Positions 38,438 through 45,700 of a DNA stretch of 64,000 nucleotides are shown one piece after another; position 1 is the stretch's first letter; each line of letters starts with the position of its first letter. The stretch spans positions 2,294,001 through 2,358,000 of the forward strand of contig NZ_JAUSYS010000001.1 of assembly GCF_030817015.1 (NCBI RefSeq), in the 5' to 3' direction. Source of the stretch: Arthrobacter sp. V1I7. GTDB lineage: Bacteria > Actinomycetota > Actinomycetes > Actinomycetales > Micrococcaceae. Under the pieces are notes generated by a model that was not told the DNA's origin, did not search any database, and was given only the letters and a program-made list of their open reading frames with translations. The position numbers and the translations under genes were made by a program.

Positions 38438-38626
38438 CTACGGGCGCCGGCGGCCGAAGACCGGTAGCGCGTGGATCCAGCGTGAGAAGCGGCCTGGCAC
38501 GTGGACCCGATCCTCAGGCAGGTAGAAGTCCGGGTCCGCTCCGCCTCCCCGGGGGAGGTAGAACTCCTGGGCTGAAGGTGCGGCAGCCTGTGCCGGTGCC
38601 ACCGTCGTCGTATCCTGCGGGTACAT
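38438..38626 (-). CDS. 62-residue protein of unknown function in the purine regulon
   Basis: A small proline-rich protein with no recognised family. A flexible N-terminus (residues 1-20, Thr/Ala/Pro-rich) is followed by two FYLP motifs (residues 22-25 and 34-37) separated by RGGGADPD, then a basic C-terminus RFSRWIHALPVFGRRRP. There is no signal peptide or transmembrane helix. It is a real gene: AGAGGAGGACAAG lies just before the ATG, and a -35/-10 pair with the 21-bp operator doublet lies upstream (38660-38726). It is divergent from uricase. Possible roles are a peptide partner, cofactor-like peptide or localisation tag; nothing in the sequence decides. Confidence 0.75.
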   Translation of the reverse strand: MYPQDTTTVAPAQAAAPSAQEFYLPRGGGADPDFYLPEDRVHVPGRFSRWIHALPVFGRRRP

Positions 38627-38659
38627 CTTGTCCTCCTCTGCGTGAGTGATGATTTGAAC

Positions 38660-38726
38660 TTCCGCTGTACGGAAGTTATTTTCTGCTATATGAAAGAGGA
38701 TAGAGGCGGATCATCCGGGGCGTCAA
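38660..38726 (-). promoter_or_regulatory. Promoter and operator doublet of the 62-aa gene
   Basis: Minus strand: -35 TTGACG (38726-38721), 18-bp spacer, -10 TATCCT (38702-38697). Directly downstream are TTCTGCTATATGAAA (38681-38695) and TTCCGCTGTACGGAA (38660-38674, a near-perfect palindrome), starts 21 bp apart. The design matches the NCS1 operon promoter. Confidence 0.75.
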
Positions 38727-38769
38727 TGGCCGGTGGTGGAGCTCGGGACCGAAGGGGTCTAAAAATTGT

Positions 38770-38890
38770 TATGTACAGCACCTCTGTGTTGCGCTACTCT
38801 GGATCTCAATTCGTGGCGCAGGTCACGTAACCTGGGAGCAGCAGGCAGGGTTGTAATGAGCTGGCGTCAACTGACGTCGGCTCATTTTTT
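38770..38890 (+). ncRNA. Candidate structured leader or small RNA upstream of uricase
   Basis: A strong intrinsic terminator (38855-38890) on the plus strand ends a transcript that can only start in the gene-free stretch 38627-38854. Within it are possible pairings TGCGC (about 38790) with GCGCA (about 38816) and CAGGT/ACCTG around CACGTA (38820-38835), and the purine-rich GGGAGCAGCAGGCAGGG. TATGTA at 38770 could be a -10 box but has a poor -35. It matches no riboswitch class I can recognise. Either an attenuator leader of uricase or an independent small RNA. Confidence 0.4.
38855..38890 (+). terminator. Intrinsic terminator 93 bp before uricase
   Basis: AATGAGC (38855-38861) and the rest of a 14-15-bp stem close on a 2-4-nt loop at 38869-38872 and end in GCTCATT followed by a T6 run (38885-38890). 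Two G-T wobbles, no bulges. It is the only clear U-tract terminator in the window, and works on the plus strand only. Confidence 0.8.
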
Positions 38891-38953
38891 GTGGGGCCGA
38901 CGCGGAAAGAAGCGCACGCGAAACGCGTGCGAAATTTCTATGTGGGCATTTGA

Positions 38954-38968
38954 TTCCACATACCGGAA
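38954..38968 (+). promoter_or_regulatory. Operator overlapping the uricase leader
   Basis: TTCCACATACCGGAA fits the regulon palindrome and ends 15 bp before the uricase ATG. A GC-rich hairpin, CGCACGCG/CGCGTGCG (38913-38931), lies between the upstream terminator and this site. No strong Shine-Dalgarno is visible; GGAAG of the operator is the nearest, 14-15 bases from the ATG. Confidence 0.6.
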
Positions 38969-38983
38969 GTTGGGAAAACCACC

Positions 38984-39892
38984 ATGAGCAACAAGTTCAT
39001 CCTCGGCGAAAACCAGTACGGAAAGGCCGAAGTCCGCGTCGTCAAGATCACCCGCGACACCGACCGCCACGGGATCGAAGACCTGAACGTCACCTCGCAG
39101 CTGCGGGGCGACTTCGCCGCGGCCCACCTCGAAGGCGATAATGCCCACGTCGTGGCCACGGACACCCAGAAGAACACCATCTACGCCTTCGCCCGTGACG
39201 GTATCGGCTCCCCCGAAGCGTTCCTGCTGCGCCTCGGCGAGCACTTCACGTCCAGCTTCGACTGGGTCACCGGGGGGCGGTGGGAAGCCGAATCCTACAG
39301 CTGGGACCGGATCCAGGCCCACGGCAGCGCGCACGACCATTCCTTCGTGCGCAACGGCCAGGAAGTCCGCACCGCAGTGGTGGTCCGGAATGGCGCCGCC
39401 ACCCACCTGATCTCCGGGCTCAAGGACCTGACCGTCCTGAAATCCACACAGTCAGGCTTCATGGGCTACCCGAAGGACAAATACACCACTCTCCCGGAAA
39501 CCGCGGACCGTATCCTGGCCACCGATGTTTCCGCCCGCTGGCGATTCAGGACCGGGACCGACCTCGGCACGCTGGACTTCAACAAGAGCTACGACGACGT
39601 CAAGGGCCTCCTGCTCGAGGGGTTCACCGAAAAGTACTCGCACGCCCTGCAGCAGACCCTGTTCGACATGGGCACCAAGGTCCTGGAAGCCCACAGCGAG
39701 ATCGACGAGATCAGGTTCTCCATGCCCAACAAGCACCACTTCCTCGTGGATCTCACCCCGTTTGGCCTGGACAACCCGAACGAGGTCTTCTTCGCGGCCG
39801 ACCGCCCTTATGGCCTGATCGAGGCCACCGTCCAGCGTGACGACGCTACGCCCGCGGACATCGCCTGGTCCGGCATCGCCGGCTTCTGCTAG
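38984..39892 (+). CDS. Urate oxidase (uricase)
   Basis: A 302-residue cofactor-free oxidase turning urate into 5-hydroxyisourate. Two tunnelling-fold (T-fold) halves are visible: IEDLNVTSQLRGDF and THLISGLKDLTVLKSTQSGFMGYPKDKYTTLPETADRILATDV in the middle, then the signature IRFSMPNKHHFLVDL and a C-terminal SGIAGFC. Length and sequence agree with the uricase known from Arthrobacter globiformis. There is no peroxisome-type or secretion signal. The next steps are encoded at 3807-4642 under the same operator. A 13-bp-stem terminator follows. Confidence 0.96.
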   Translation: MSNKFILGENQYGKAEVRVVKITRDTDRHGIEDLNVTSQLRGDFAAAHLEGDNAHVVATDTQKNTIYAFARDGIGSPEAFLLRLGEHFTSSFDWVTGGRWEAESYSWDRIQAHGSAHDHSFVRNGQEVRTAVVVRNGAATHLISGLKDLTVLKSTQSGFMGYPKDKYTTLPETADRILATDVSARWRFRTGTDLGTLDFNKSYDDVKGLLLEGFTEKYSHALQQTLFDMGTKVLEAHSEIDEIRFSMPNKHHFLVDLTPFGLDNPNEVFFAADRPYGLIEATVQRDDATPADIAWSGIAGFC

Positions 39893-39955
39893 AACCGTCC
39901 GACAACCACTGCCCCGACGCGCGCAAGACCAGCCAATGACAGCCGGTCTCTGGTC

Positions 39956-39989
39956 TCCCGGGCTGCACCCATCACTGTGCAGCCCGGGA
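39956..39989 (+). terminator. Terminator after uricase
   Basis: TCCCGGGCTGCAC (39956-39968) pairs with GTGCAGCCCGGGA (39977-39989): 13-bp perfect stem, 8-nt loop, no U run. It separates uricase from the urate permease. Confidence 0.7.
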
Positions 39990-40081
39990 AGGGGCACCCC
40001 TGTACACCCCACTTTGTTAGCCAGACCTGTTAGCCAGACAACGATGTCTGCCATGAACCAAGAAAGTCTGCCACGAACATT

Positions 40082-41578
40082 ATGAAGAAATTTACCGCAG
40101 GAAGCGGCACCGGCCGCAAGCCATCCACCCGGCCCGAGGACGAACGGCTCTCCATTGGAAGCAGTTTCGCTTACGGTTTCCAACACGTCCTGACCATGTA
40201 CGGCGGCATCATCGCCGTCCCACTGATCGTCGGCCAGGCCGCCGGATTGTCCCCGTCCGACATCGGAGTCCTGATCGCCGCCGCGCTCTTCATGGGAGGG
40301 CTGGCCACCATCCTCCAGACGGTCGGCATCCCGTTCTTCGGCTCCCAGTTGCCGCTGGTCCAGGGAGTCTCCTTCGCCAGCGTGGCGACCATGGTCGCCA
40401 TCGTCACCGGCCCGGGAGGAATCCAGTCTGTCTTCGGCGCCGTGATTGCCTCGGCGGCAGTCGGTTTGCTGATCGCCCCGGTATTCTCCAAAATCATCCG
40501 GTTCTTCCCACCGGTAGTCACCGGAACCGTCATCACCACCATCGGCCTGACCCTGATGCCGGTCGCGGCCAACTGGGCCATGGGCGGCAACAGGAAGGCA
40601 GAGAACTACGGAAGCATGGAGAACATCGGCCTCGCCGCTATCACCCTGGCCCTTGTTCTCCTGCTCAGCAAGCTCGGCAACGCGACCATTTCCCGGCTCT
40701 CGATTCTGCTGGCCATGGTCATCGGAACCGTGGTTGCCGTCGTAACAGGGATGGCCAACTTTTCAAAGGTCGGCGAAGGTCCCATCGTCGCCTTTCCCAC
40801 GCCTTTCCACCTTGGCGCCCCGACCTTTGAAGTAGCCGCAATCATCTCCATGACGATCGTCGTCCTCGTCATCCTGACAGAAACCATGGCCGATATCCTG
40901 GCCGTCGGCGAGATCGTCGGAACCAAGGTGGACTCGAAACGAATTGCCGCCGGACTGCGTGCGGACATGGGCTCCAGCCTCCTCGCCCCGATCTTCGGTT
41001 CCTTTACCCAGAGCGCCTTCGCCCAGAACGTCGGCCTGGTTGCCGTCACAAAGATCAAAAGCCGCTACGTCGTGGCAGCCGGCGGTGTCATCCTAGTCCT
41101 GCTGGGACTGCTACCTATCCTGGGCCGTGTGGTGGCCGCCGTTCCCACCGCGGTCCTCGGCGGGGCAGGCATCGTCCTGTTCGGCACCGTCGCCGCCAGC
41201 GGCATCCGCACCCTGGCCAAAGTCGAATACCGCAACAACATGAACTTGATCATCGTTGCCACGTCCATCGGTTTCGGCATGATCCCCATCGCCGCCCCCG
41301 CCTTCTACGACAAATTCCCCGACTGGTTCGCCACCATCTTCCACTCGGGCATCAGCTCTGCAGCCGTCATGGCCATCCTGCTGAACCTGCTCTTCAACCA
41401 CCTCAAGGCGGGCAATTCTGAAAACCAGTCGGTCTTCGTGGCCGGAACGGGACGCGTCATCCGCGAGGAGGACTTGAAGTGCCTGGCTGACGGCGACCGC
41501 TATGAAAACGGCAAACTGATCGACTGCGACGGCAAGGAAGTCCCCGTCGAGCCGGTGAACACGGCCTCCGGACACTAG
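40082..41578 (+). CDS. NCS2-family urate/xanthine permease
   Basis: A 498-residue nucleobase-ascorbate transporter with 12-14 transmembrane helices. The text FQHVLTMYGGIIAVPLIVG opens the first helix, and the NCS2 signature region SFTQSAFAQNVGLVAVTKIKSRYV holds the QN-G-T pattern. The C-terminal tail (~50 residues) is hydrophilic. Position behind uricase favours urate as substrate. The ATG has no strong ribosome site. No operator of the regulon type is seen directly upstream; expression may come partly from read-through. Confidence 0.9.
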   Translation: MKKFTAGSGTGRKPSTRPEDERLSIGSSFAYGFQHVLTMYGGIIAVPLIVGQAAGLSPSDIGVLIAAALFMGGLATILQTVGIPFFGSQLPLVQGVSFASVATMVAIVTGPGGIQSVFGAVIASAAVGLLIAPVFSKIIRFFPPVVTGTVITTIGLTLMPVAANWAMGGNRKAENYGSMENIGLAAITLALVLLLSKLGNATISRLSILLAMVIGTVVAVVTGMANFSKVGEGPIVAFPTPFHLGAPTFEVAAIISMTIVVLVILTETMADILAVGEIVGTKVDSKRIAAGLRADMGSSLLAPIFGSFTQSAFAQNVGLVAVTKIKSRYVVAAGGVILVLLGLLPILGRVVAAVPTAVLGGAGIVLFGTVAASGIRTLAKVEYRNNMNLIIVATSIGFGMIPIAAPAFYDKFPDWFATIFHSGISSAAVMAILLNLLFNHLKAGNSENQSVFVAGTGRVIREEDLKCLADGDRYENGKLIDCDGKEVPVEPVNTASGH

Positions 41579-41609
41579 GCACCCCGCTATCAATCCCGCT
41601 CCCGGGGCA

Positions 41610-41652
41610 GCAGTTGAGGCCCATGTCCTTTCGGATCATGGGCCTCAGCTGC
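41610..41652. terminator. Bidirectional terminator between permease and IclR gene
   Basis: GCAGTTGAGGCCCATG (41610-41625) pairs with CATGGGCCTCAGCTGC (41637-41652): 16-bp stem with one G-T pair and an 11-nt loop, placed between convergent genes. Confidence 0.75.
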
Positions 41653-41690
41653 CGCGCCGCGTTCCGGTCCGCGGATGCGGCGGCCCGGGC

Positions 41691-42446
41691 TCAGTTCTGG
41701 TTCAGTTCCCGCGAAATCGCAAGGGACGCCTCGCGGAGCAGCGGCACCGCACGGTCGGCGAAGGACTGGTCCACCCGGGACACCGGACCGGAGACGGAAA
41801 TCGCTGCCGGTGTGGGCGCATTCGGGATGGCCATCGCGAAGCAGCGGACTCCGATCTCCTGCTCTTCCTCGTCGATGGAGTACCCGCGGTCGCGGATCAG
41901 CTTCAAATCCGCCAGCAGTGCATCGACGTCGCCGATGCTCTTGGGAGTAGGCGTGGGCATACCCTTTCGGGCGACGATTCCGCGGACTGCTTCGTCCTCC
42001 AGCTGGGCAAGGATCGCCTTGCCCATGCCGGTGGCGTGCATGTAGCCGCGCCGGCCCACCTCGGTGATCATGCGCATGGAGTGCAGGGAGGGGACCTGGG
42101 CCACATAGATGACCATGTCCGAGTCCAGCACCGCCATGTTGGCGGTTTCCCCGAGCCGTTCCACAAGGGATTGGAGCTGCGGCCGGGCAACGGCGCCGAG
42201 CTGCTTGTTCGCGGCTTCGCCAAGTCGGATCAGCCGCGGCCCCAGGGCGTAGCGGCGGTTGGGCAGCTGCCGGATGTAGCCCAGGCTCACCAGGGTCCTG
42301 AGGAGCCGGTGGATCGTGGGAAGCGGCAGATCGGTGGAGGCGGAGAGCTCGCTGAGCGTGACGTCCCCACCTGCATCCGTAATGAGTTCGAGAAGTTCGA
42401 AGACGCGCTCAACGGACTGCACGCCTCCAGGGGCCTTTTCAGCCAT
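41691..42446 (-). CDS. allR: IclR-family regulator, probable repressor of the purine/ureide regulon
   Basis: A 251-residue IclR-type protein. The winged helix-turn-helix is at residues ~10-68 (SVERVFELLELI...LSELSASTDLPLPTIHRLLRTLVSLGYIRQ) and the effector domain follows with ATGMGKAILAQL and GYSIDEEEQEIGVRCFAMAI. The start is ATG 42446 after AGGAGATC. It is the only regulator inside the purine/ureide region and diverges from the malic enzyme operon. E. coli AllR, an IclR protein, represses the allantoin genes and responds to glyoxylate/allantoin. The operator at 42487-42501 in its own leader suggests autoregulation. The symbol is by analogy. Confidence 0.85.
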   Translation of the reverse strand: MAEKAPGGVQSVERVFELLELITDAGGDVTLSELSASTDLPLPTIHRLLRTLVSLGYIRQLPNRRYALGPRLIRLGEAANKQLGAVARPQLQSLVERLGETANMAVLDSDMVIYVAQVPSLHSMRMITEVGRRGYMHATGMGKAILAQLEDEAVRGIVARKGMPTPTPKSIGDVDALLADLKLIRDRGYSIDEEEQEIGVRCFAMAIPNAPTPAAISVSGPVSRVDQSFADRAVPLLREASLAISRELNQN

Positions 42447-42486
42447 AACCGTGATCTCCTGAGTGTGGGTCGTTACGACAACTTTT

Positions 42487-42501
42487 ATCCACATCGTGAA
42501 A
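42487..42501 (-). promoter_or_regulatory. Operator upstream of the IclR gene
   Basis: ATCCACATCGTGAAA fits the 15-bp palindrome (ATCC-N7-GAAA) and lies 40 bp before the IclR start codon. It stands alone, without a recognisable partner at 21 bp. Consistent with autorepression. Confidence 0.55.
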
Positions 42502-42569
42502 AAAGTGCTTGGTAGACCTAAGATACAGCACCGCCCGGCAGCCGTCGATGCAGAGCACAGGACTTGTAT

Positions 42570-42605
42570 TTCCACAAAGTAGATAATAATATCCATCATA
42601 CGAAA
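42570..42605 (+). promoter_or_regulatory. Operator doublet of the malic enzyme-aceB operon
   Basis: TTCCACAAAGTAGAT (42570-42584, left half good) and ATCCATCATACGAAA (42591-42605) have starts 21 bp apart. They lie 45-80 bp before the malic enzyme ATG. The half-site-then-full-site order equals that of both hyi promoters. No convincing -35 box was found; TTGTAT (42564-42569) could be the -10. Confidence 0.65.
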
Positions 42606-42650
42606 TAAATACGTATACGGCCCGGCCGGGCCCGACTAGGAGGAAATTCA

Positions 42651-44063
42651 ATGGCGAATCCGAGCCCCGGAAATTCGATCACCCTGCGCGTGGAAGCCCC
42701 GTCCAGCTTCACGGCCACCAGCGAACTGGCCGCCGCCGTCGCCGCCGCCGGAGCCGCGATGACCGCTCTCGACGTTACCGAGTCCCACCACGAGACGCTG
42801 GTAGTCGACGTCACCTGCAACACCACGGATGACGACCATGCAGCGCGGGTCAAGGATGTTCTCAACGCGCTCGACGGCGTCACCGTCCGCAACGTCTCGG
42901 ACCGCACCTTCCTGATGCACCTCGGCGGAAAGCTTGAGGTTGTCCCGAAGGTCGCCCTGCGCAATCGCGACGATCTCTCCCGCGCCTACACCCCCGGAGT
43001 GGCGCGCGTCTGCATGGCCATCGCGGAGAACCCCGAGGCCGCCCGGAACCTGACCATCAAACGCAACACGGTCGCCGTCGTGACCGATGGCTCGGCCGTC
43101 CTGGGCTTGGGCAACATCGGCCCCGCCGCCGCCTTGCCGGTCATGGAGGGCAAGGCCGCCCTCTTTAAGCAGTTCGCCAACGTGGATGCCTGGCCGGTCT
43201 GCCTGGACACGCAGGACACCGAGGAAATCATCCGGATCGTCAAAGCCATCGCCCCGGTCTACGGCGGCGTGAACCTCGAAGACATCGCCGCGCCCCGCTG
43301 CTTCGAGATCGAAAACCGGCTCCGCGAAGAGCTGGACATTCCGGTCTTCCATGACGACCAGCACGGAACCGCCATTGTCACCCTGGCCGCCCTGACCAAC
43401 GCCCTGCGCGTGGTGCACAAGAAACTCCCCGAGGTCCGGATCGTGGTCTCCGGGGTCGGCGCGGCCGGCTCCGCCATCATCCAGCTGCTCAAGGCGCAGG
43501 GTGCGCGGAACATCATCGCCGCCGGCCGCTCCGGGGCGATTCACTTCGACGAACAGTACGACGACGAGCACCGCACCTGGATCGCCGAGAACACCAATGA
43601 ACAGGGCTTCTCGGGCACCCTGCACGAGGCGCTCAGGGGGGCCGACGTCTTCATCGGCGTCAGCGCGCCGCACGTGATCGGCGAAGAGCAGGTGGCATCC
43701 ATGGCCAAGGACGCGATTGTCTTCGCCATGGCCAACCCCACCCCGGAAATCGACCCCGTCATCGCGTCACGGCACGCCGCCGTCGTGGCAACGGGACGGA
43801 GCGATTATCCCAATCAGATCAACAATGTGCTGGCCTTCCCGGGGTTCTTCCGGGGACTGCTGGATGCAGGCGCCACCGACATCACCCCCGAGATGCTCGT
43901 GGCCGCCGCCACGGCGATTGCCGACAGGGTGGCCGACGACGAACTGAACGCCAGCTACATCATCCCGAGTGTTTTCGACCCCCATGTCGCCGCCGATGTC
44001 GCGGCCGCCGTATCCTCCGCCGCCCAGTCGTCGGCCACCGCCGCGGCCCCGGCCCACGCCTGA
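42651..44063 (+). CDS. NAD(P)-dependent malic enzyme with N-terminal ACT-like domain
   Basis: A 470-residue enzyme decarboxylating malate to pyruvate. Residues 1-~80 form an ACT-like regulatory domain (LVVDVTCNTTDDDHAARVKDVLNAL). The catalytic part has RAYTPGVARVC, the substrate loop LGLGNIGPAAALPVMEGKAALFK, metal site FHDDQHGTAIV and the Rossmann motif VVSGVGAAGSAII. AGGAGGAAATTCA gives a strong ribosome site. It is the first gene of the operon malic enzyme-aceB-aldolase-like-allE. With malate synthase it turns glyoxylate plus acetyl-CoA into pyruvate. The broken relative is at 4726. Confidence 0.93.
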   Translation: MANPSPGNSITLRVEAPSSFTATSELAAAVAAAGAAMTALDVTESHHETLVVDVTCNTTDDDHAARVKDVLNALDGVTVRNVSDRTFLMHLGGKLEVVPKVALRNRDDLSRAYTPGVARVCMAIAENPEAARNLTIKRNTVAVVTDGSAVLGLGNIGPAAALPVMEGKAALFKQFANVDAWPVCLDTQDTEEIIRIVKAIAPVYGGVNLEDIAAPRCFEIENRLREELDIPVFHDDQHGTAIVTLAALTNALRVVHKKLPEVRIVVSGVGAAGSAIIQLLKAQGARNIIAAGRSGAIHFDEQYDDEHRTWIAENTNEQGFSGTLHEALRGADVFIGVSAPHVIGEEQVASMAKDAIVFAMANPTPEIDPVIASRHAAVVATGRSDYPNQINNVLAFPGFFRGLLDAGATDITPEMLVAAATAIADRVADDELNASYIIPSVFDPHVAADVAAAVSSAAQSSATAAAPAHA

Positions 44064-44098
44064 TTCACCGCCTGATACACCAACCAGGAAGGACCACA

Positions 44099-45697
44099 AT
44101 GGCTCTCACAGTTTCAGCCCCCAGCCCGATCGACCGTGCGGAGGAAATCCTGACCCCCGGGGCGCTCGCCTTCGTGGAGGAACTCCACCAGCGGTTCTCC
44201 GGCACCCGCTCGGACCTGCTCAAGGCCCGGGCCGTCAAGCGGGAGGACGTGGCCCGGACCGGCCGGCTCGAGTTCCTGCCGGAGACCCGGGATGTCCGCG
44301 AGGGCGACTGGACCGTGGCCCCCGCCCCCGCGGCCCTGCAGGACCGCCGGGTGGAAATGACCGGGCCGGCCGCACCGGCCAAGATGGCCATCAACGCCTT
44401 GAATTCCGGTGCGAAGGTATGGCTTGCGGACCTGGAGGACGCCAGCACCCCCACCTGGTCCAATGTGATCGAATCAATCCTCAACCTCCGTGATGCAGCG
44501 GCGGGAACGCTCGCCTACACCTCCCCGGAGGGCAAGGAATACGTTCTCCGGACCGACGCCCCGCTCGCCGTCGTCGTGGCACGTCCGCGCGGGTGGCACA
44601 TGAGCGAACGCCATCTGCTGATCGGCGGAGAACACACCGTGGGCGCCTTGGTGGACTTCGGCCTGCACTTCTTCCACACCGCCAAAGCGTTGCTGGAGAA
44701 CGGCCAGGGCCCGTACTACTACCTGCCCAAGATGGAAAGCCACCTCGAGGCCCGCCTCTGGAACGAGATCTTCGTCTTCGCCCAGGACTACCTCGGCATC
44801 CCGCAGGGCACCATCCGCGCCACCGTCCTGATCGAGACCATCCCCGCGGCCTTCGAAATGGACGAGATCCTCTACGAACTCCGGGACCATGCCGCCGGCC
44901 TGAACGCGGGACGCTGGGATTACCTGTTCAGCATCATCAAGTATTTCCGCGATGCGGGTCCCCGGTTCGTCCTGCCGGACCGCGCCACGGTGGCCATGAC
45001 GGCACCGTTCATGCGCGCCTACACCGAGCTGCTCGTCAAGACATGCCACCGGCGTGGTGCGTTCGCCATGGGCGGCATGGCTGCAGTCATCCCCAACCGG
45101 CGCGAACCCGAAGTGACGGCCCAGGCGTTCGAGAAGGTGCGCGCGGACAAGACCCGCGAGGCCAACGACGGCTTTGATGGTTCCTGGGTGGCCCACCCGG
45201 ACCTGGTTCCCATCTGCCGGGACGTCTTCGACGCCGTCCTCGGCGAGCGGCCCAACCAGCTGGACAAGCAGCGCCCGGAGGTCACGGTCACCGCGGAACA
45301 GTTGCTGGACATCGAGTCCGCCCACGGCACCGTCACCGAGGCCGGTTTACGCCTGAATCTCTACGTGGCCGTCGCCTACACCGCGGTGTGGATATCCGGC
45401 AACGGCGCGGTCGCCATCCACAACCTGATGGAGGACGCCGCCACGGCGGAAATCTCGCGCTCACAGGTGTGGCAGCAGATCCGCAACCAGGTGGTCCTCA
45501 CCGACACCGGCAACACCGTCACCCGAGAGCTGGTTTCCAGGATCCTTGCCGAGGAAACCGAAAAACTGCGTGGCGAGGTGGGCGAGGACGCCTTCGTAAA
45601 GCACTATCGGCCCGCCGGCAAGCTGATCGGTGACATCTGCCTCTCCGAGGACTACACGGATTTCCTCACCACCCCGGCCTACGAACTGGTGGGCTGA
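44099..45697 (+). CDS. aceB: Malate synthase A, copy 2
   Basis: A 532-residue paralogue of the protein at 5358, with the same motifs (LADLEDASTPTWSN, RPRGWHM, LPKMESHLEARLWNEIF, IETIPAAFEMDEILYELRDH, DGSWVAHPDLVPI). RBS GGAAGGACCACA precedes the ATG. It lies 35 bp after malic enzyme and 3 bp before the aldolase-like gene, so the three are one transcript. It consumes glyoxylate from ureidoglycolate. Confidence 0.95.
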   Translation: MALTVSAPSPIDRAEEILTPGALAFVEELHQRFSGTRSDLLKARAVKREDVARTGRLEFLPETRDVREGDWTVAPAPAALQDRRVEMTGPAAPAKMAINALNSGAKVWLADLEDASTPTWSNVIESILNLRDAAAGTLAYTSPEGKEYVLRTDAPLAVVVARPRGWHMSERHLLIGGEHTVGALVDFGLHFFHTAKALLENGQGPYYYLPKMESHLEARLWNEIFVFAQDYLGIPQGTIRATVLIETIPAAFEMDEILYELRDHAAGLNAGRWDYLFSIIKYFRDAGPRFVLPDRATVAMTAPFMRAYTELLVKTCHRRGAFAMGGMAAVIPNRREPEVTAQAFEKVRADKTREANDGFDGSWVAHPDLVPICRDVFDAVLGERPNQLDKQRPEVTVTAEQLLDIESAHGTVTEAGLRLNLYVAVAYTAVWISGNGAVAIHNLMEDAATAEISRSQVWQQIRNQVVLTDTGNTVTRELVSRILAEETEKLRGEVGEDAFVKHYRPAGKLIGDICLSEDYTDFLTTPAYELVG

Positions 45698-45700
45698 GCC

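Noticed and set aside
38815..38860. Signal recognition particle RNA (GGTCA...GGGAGCAGC resemblance)
   Set aside because: The conserved GGAA tetraloop and paired symmetric loop are missing; the intervening bases form a simple CAGGT/ACCTG hairpin.
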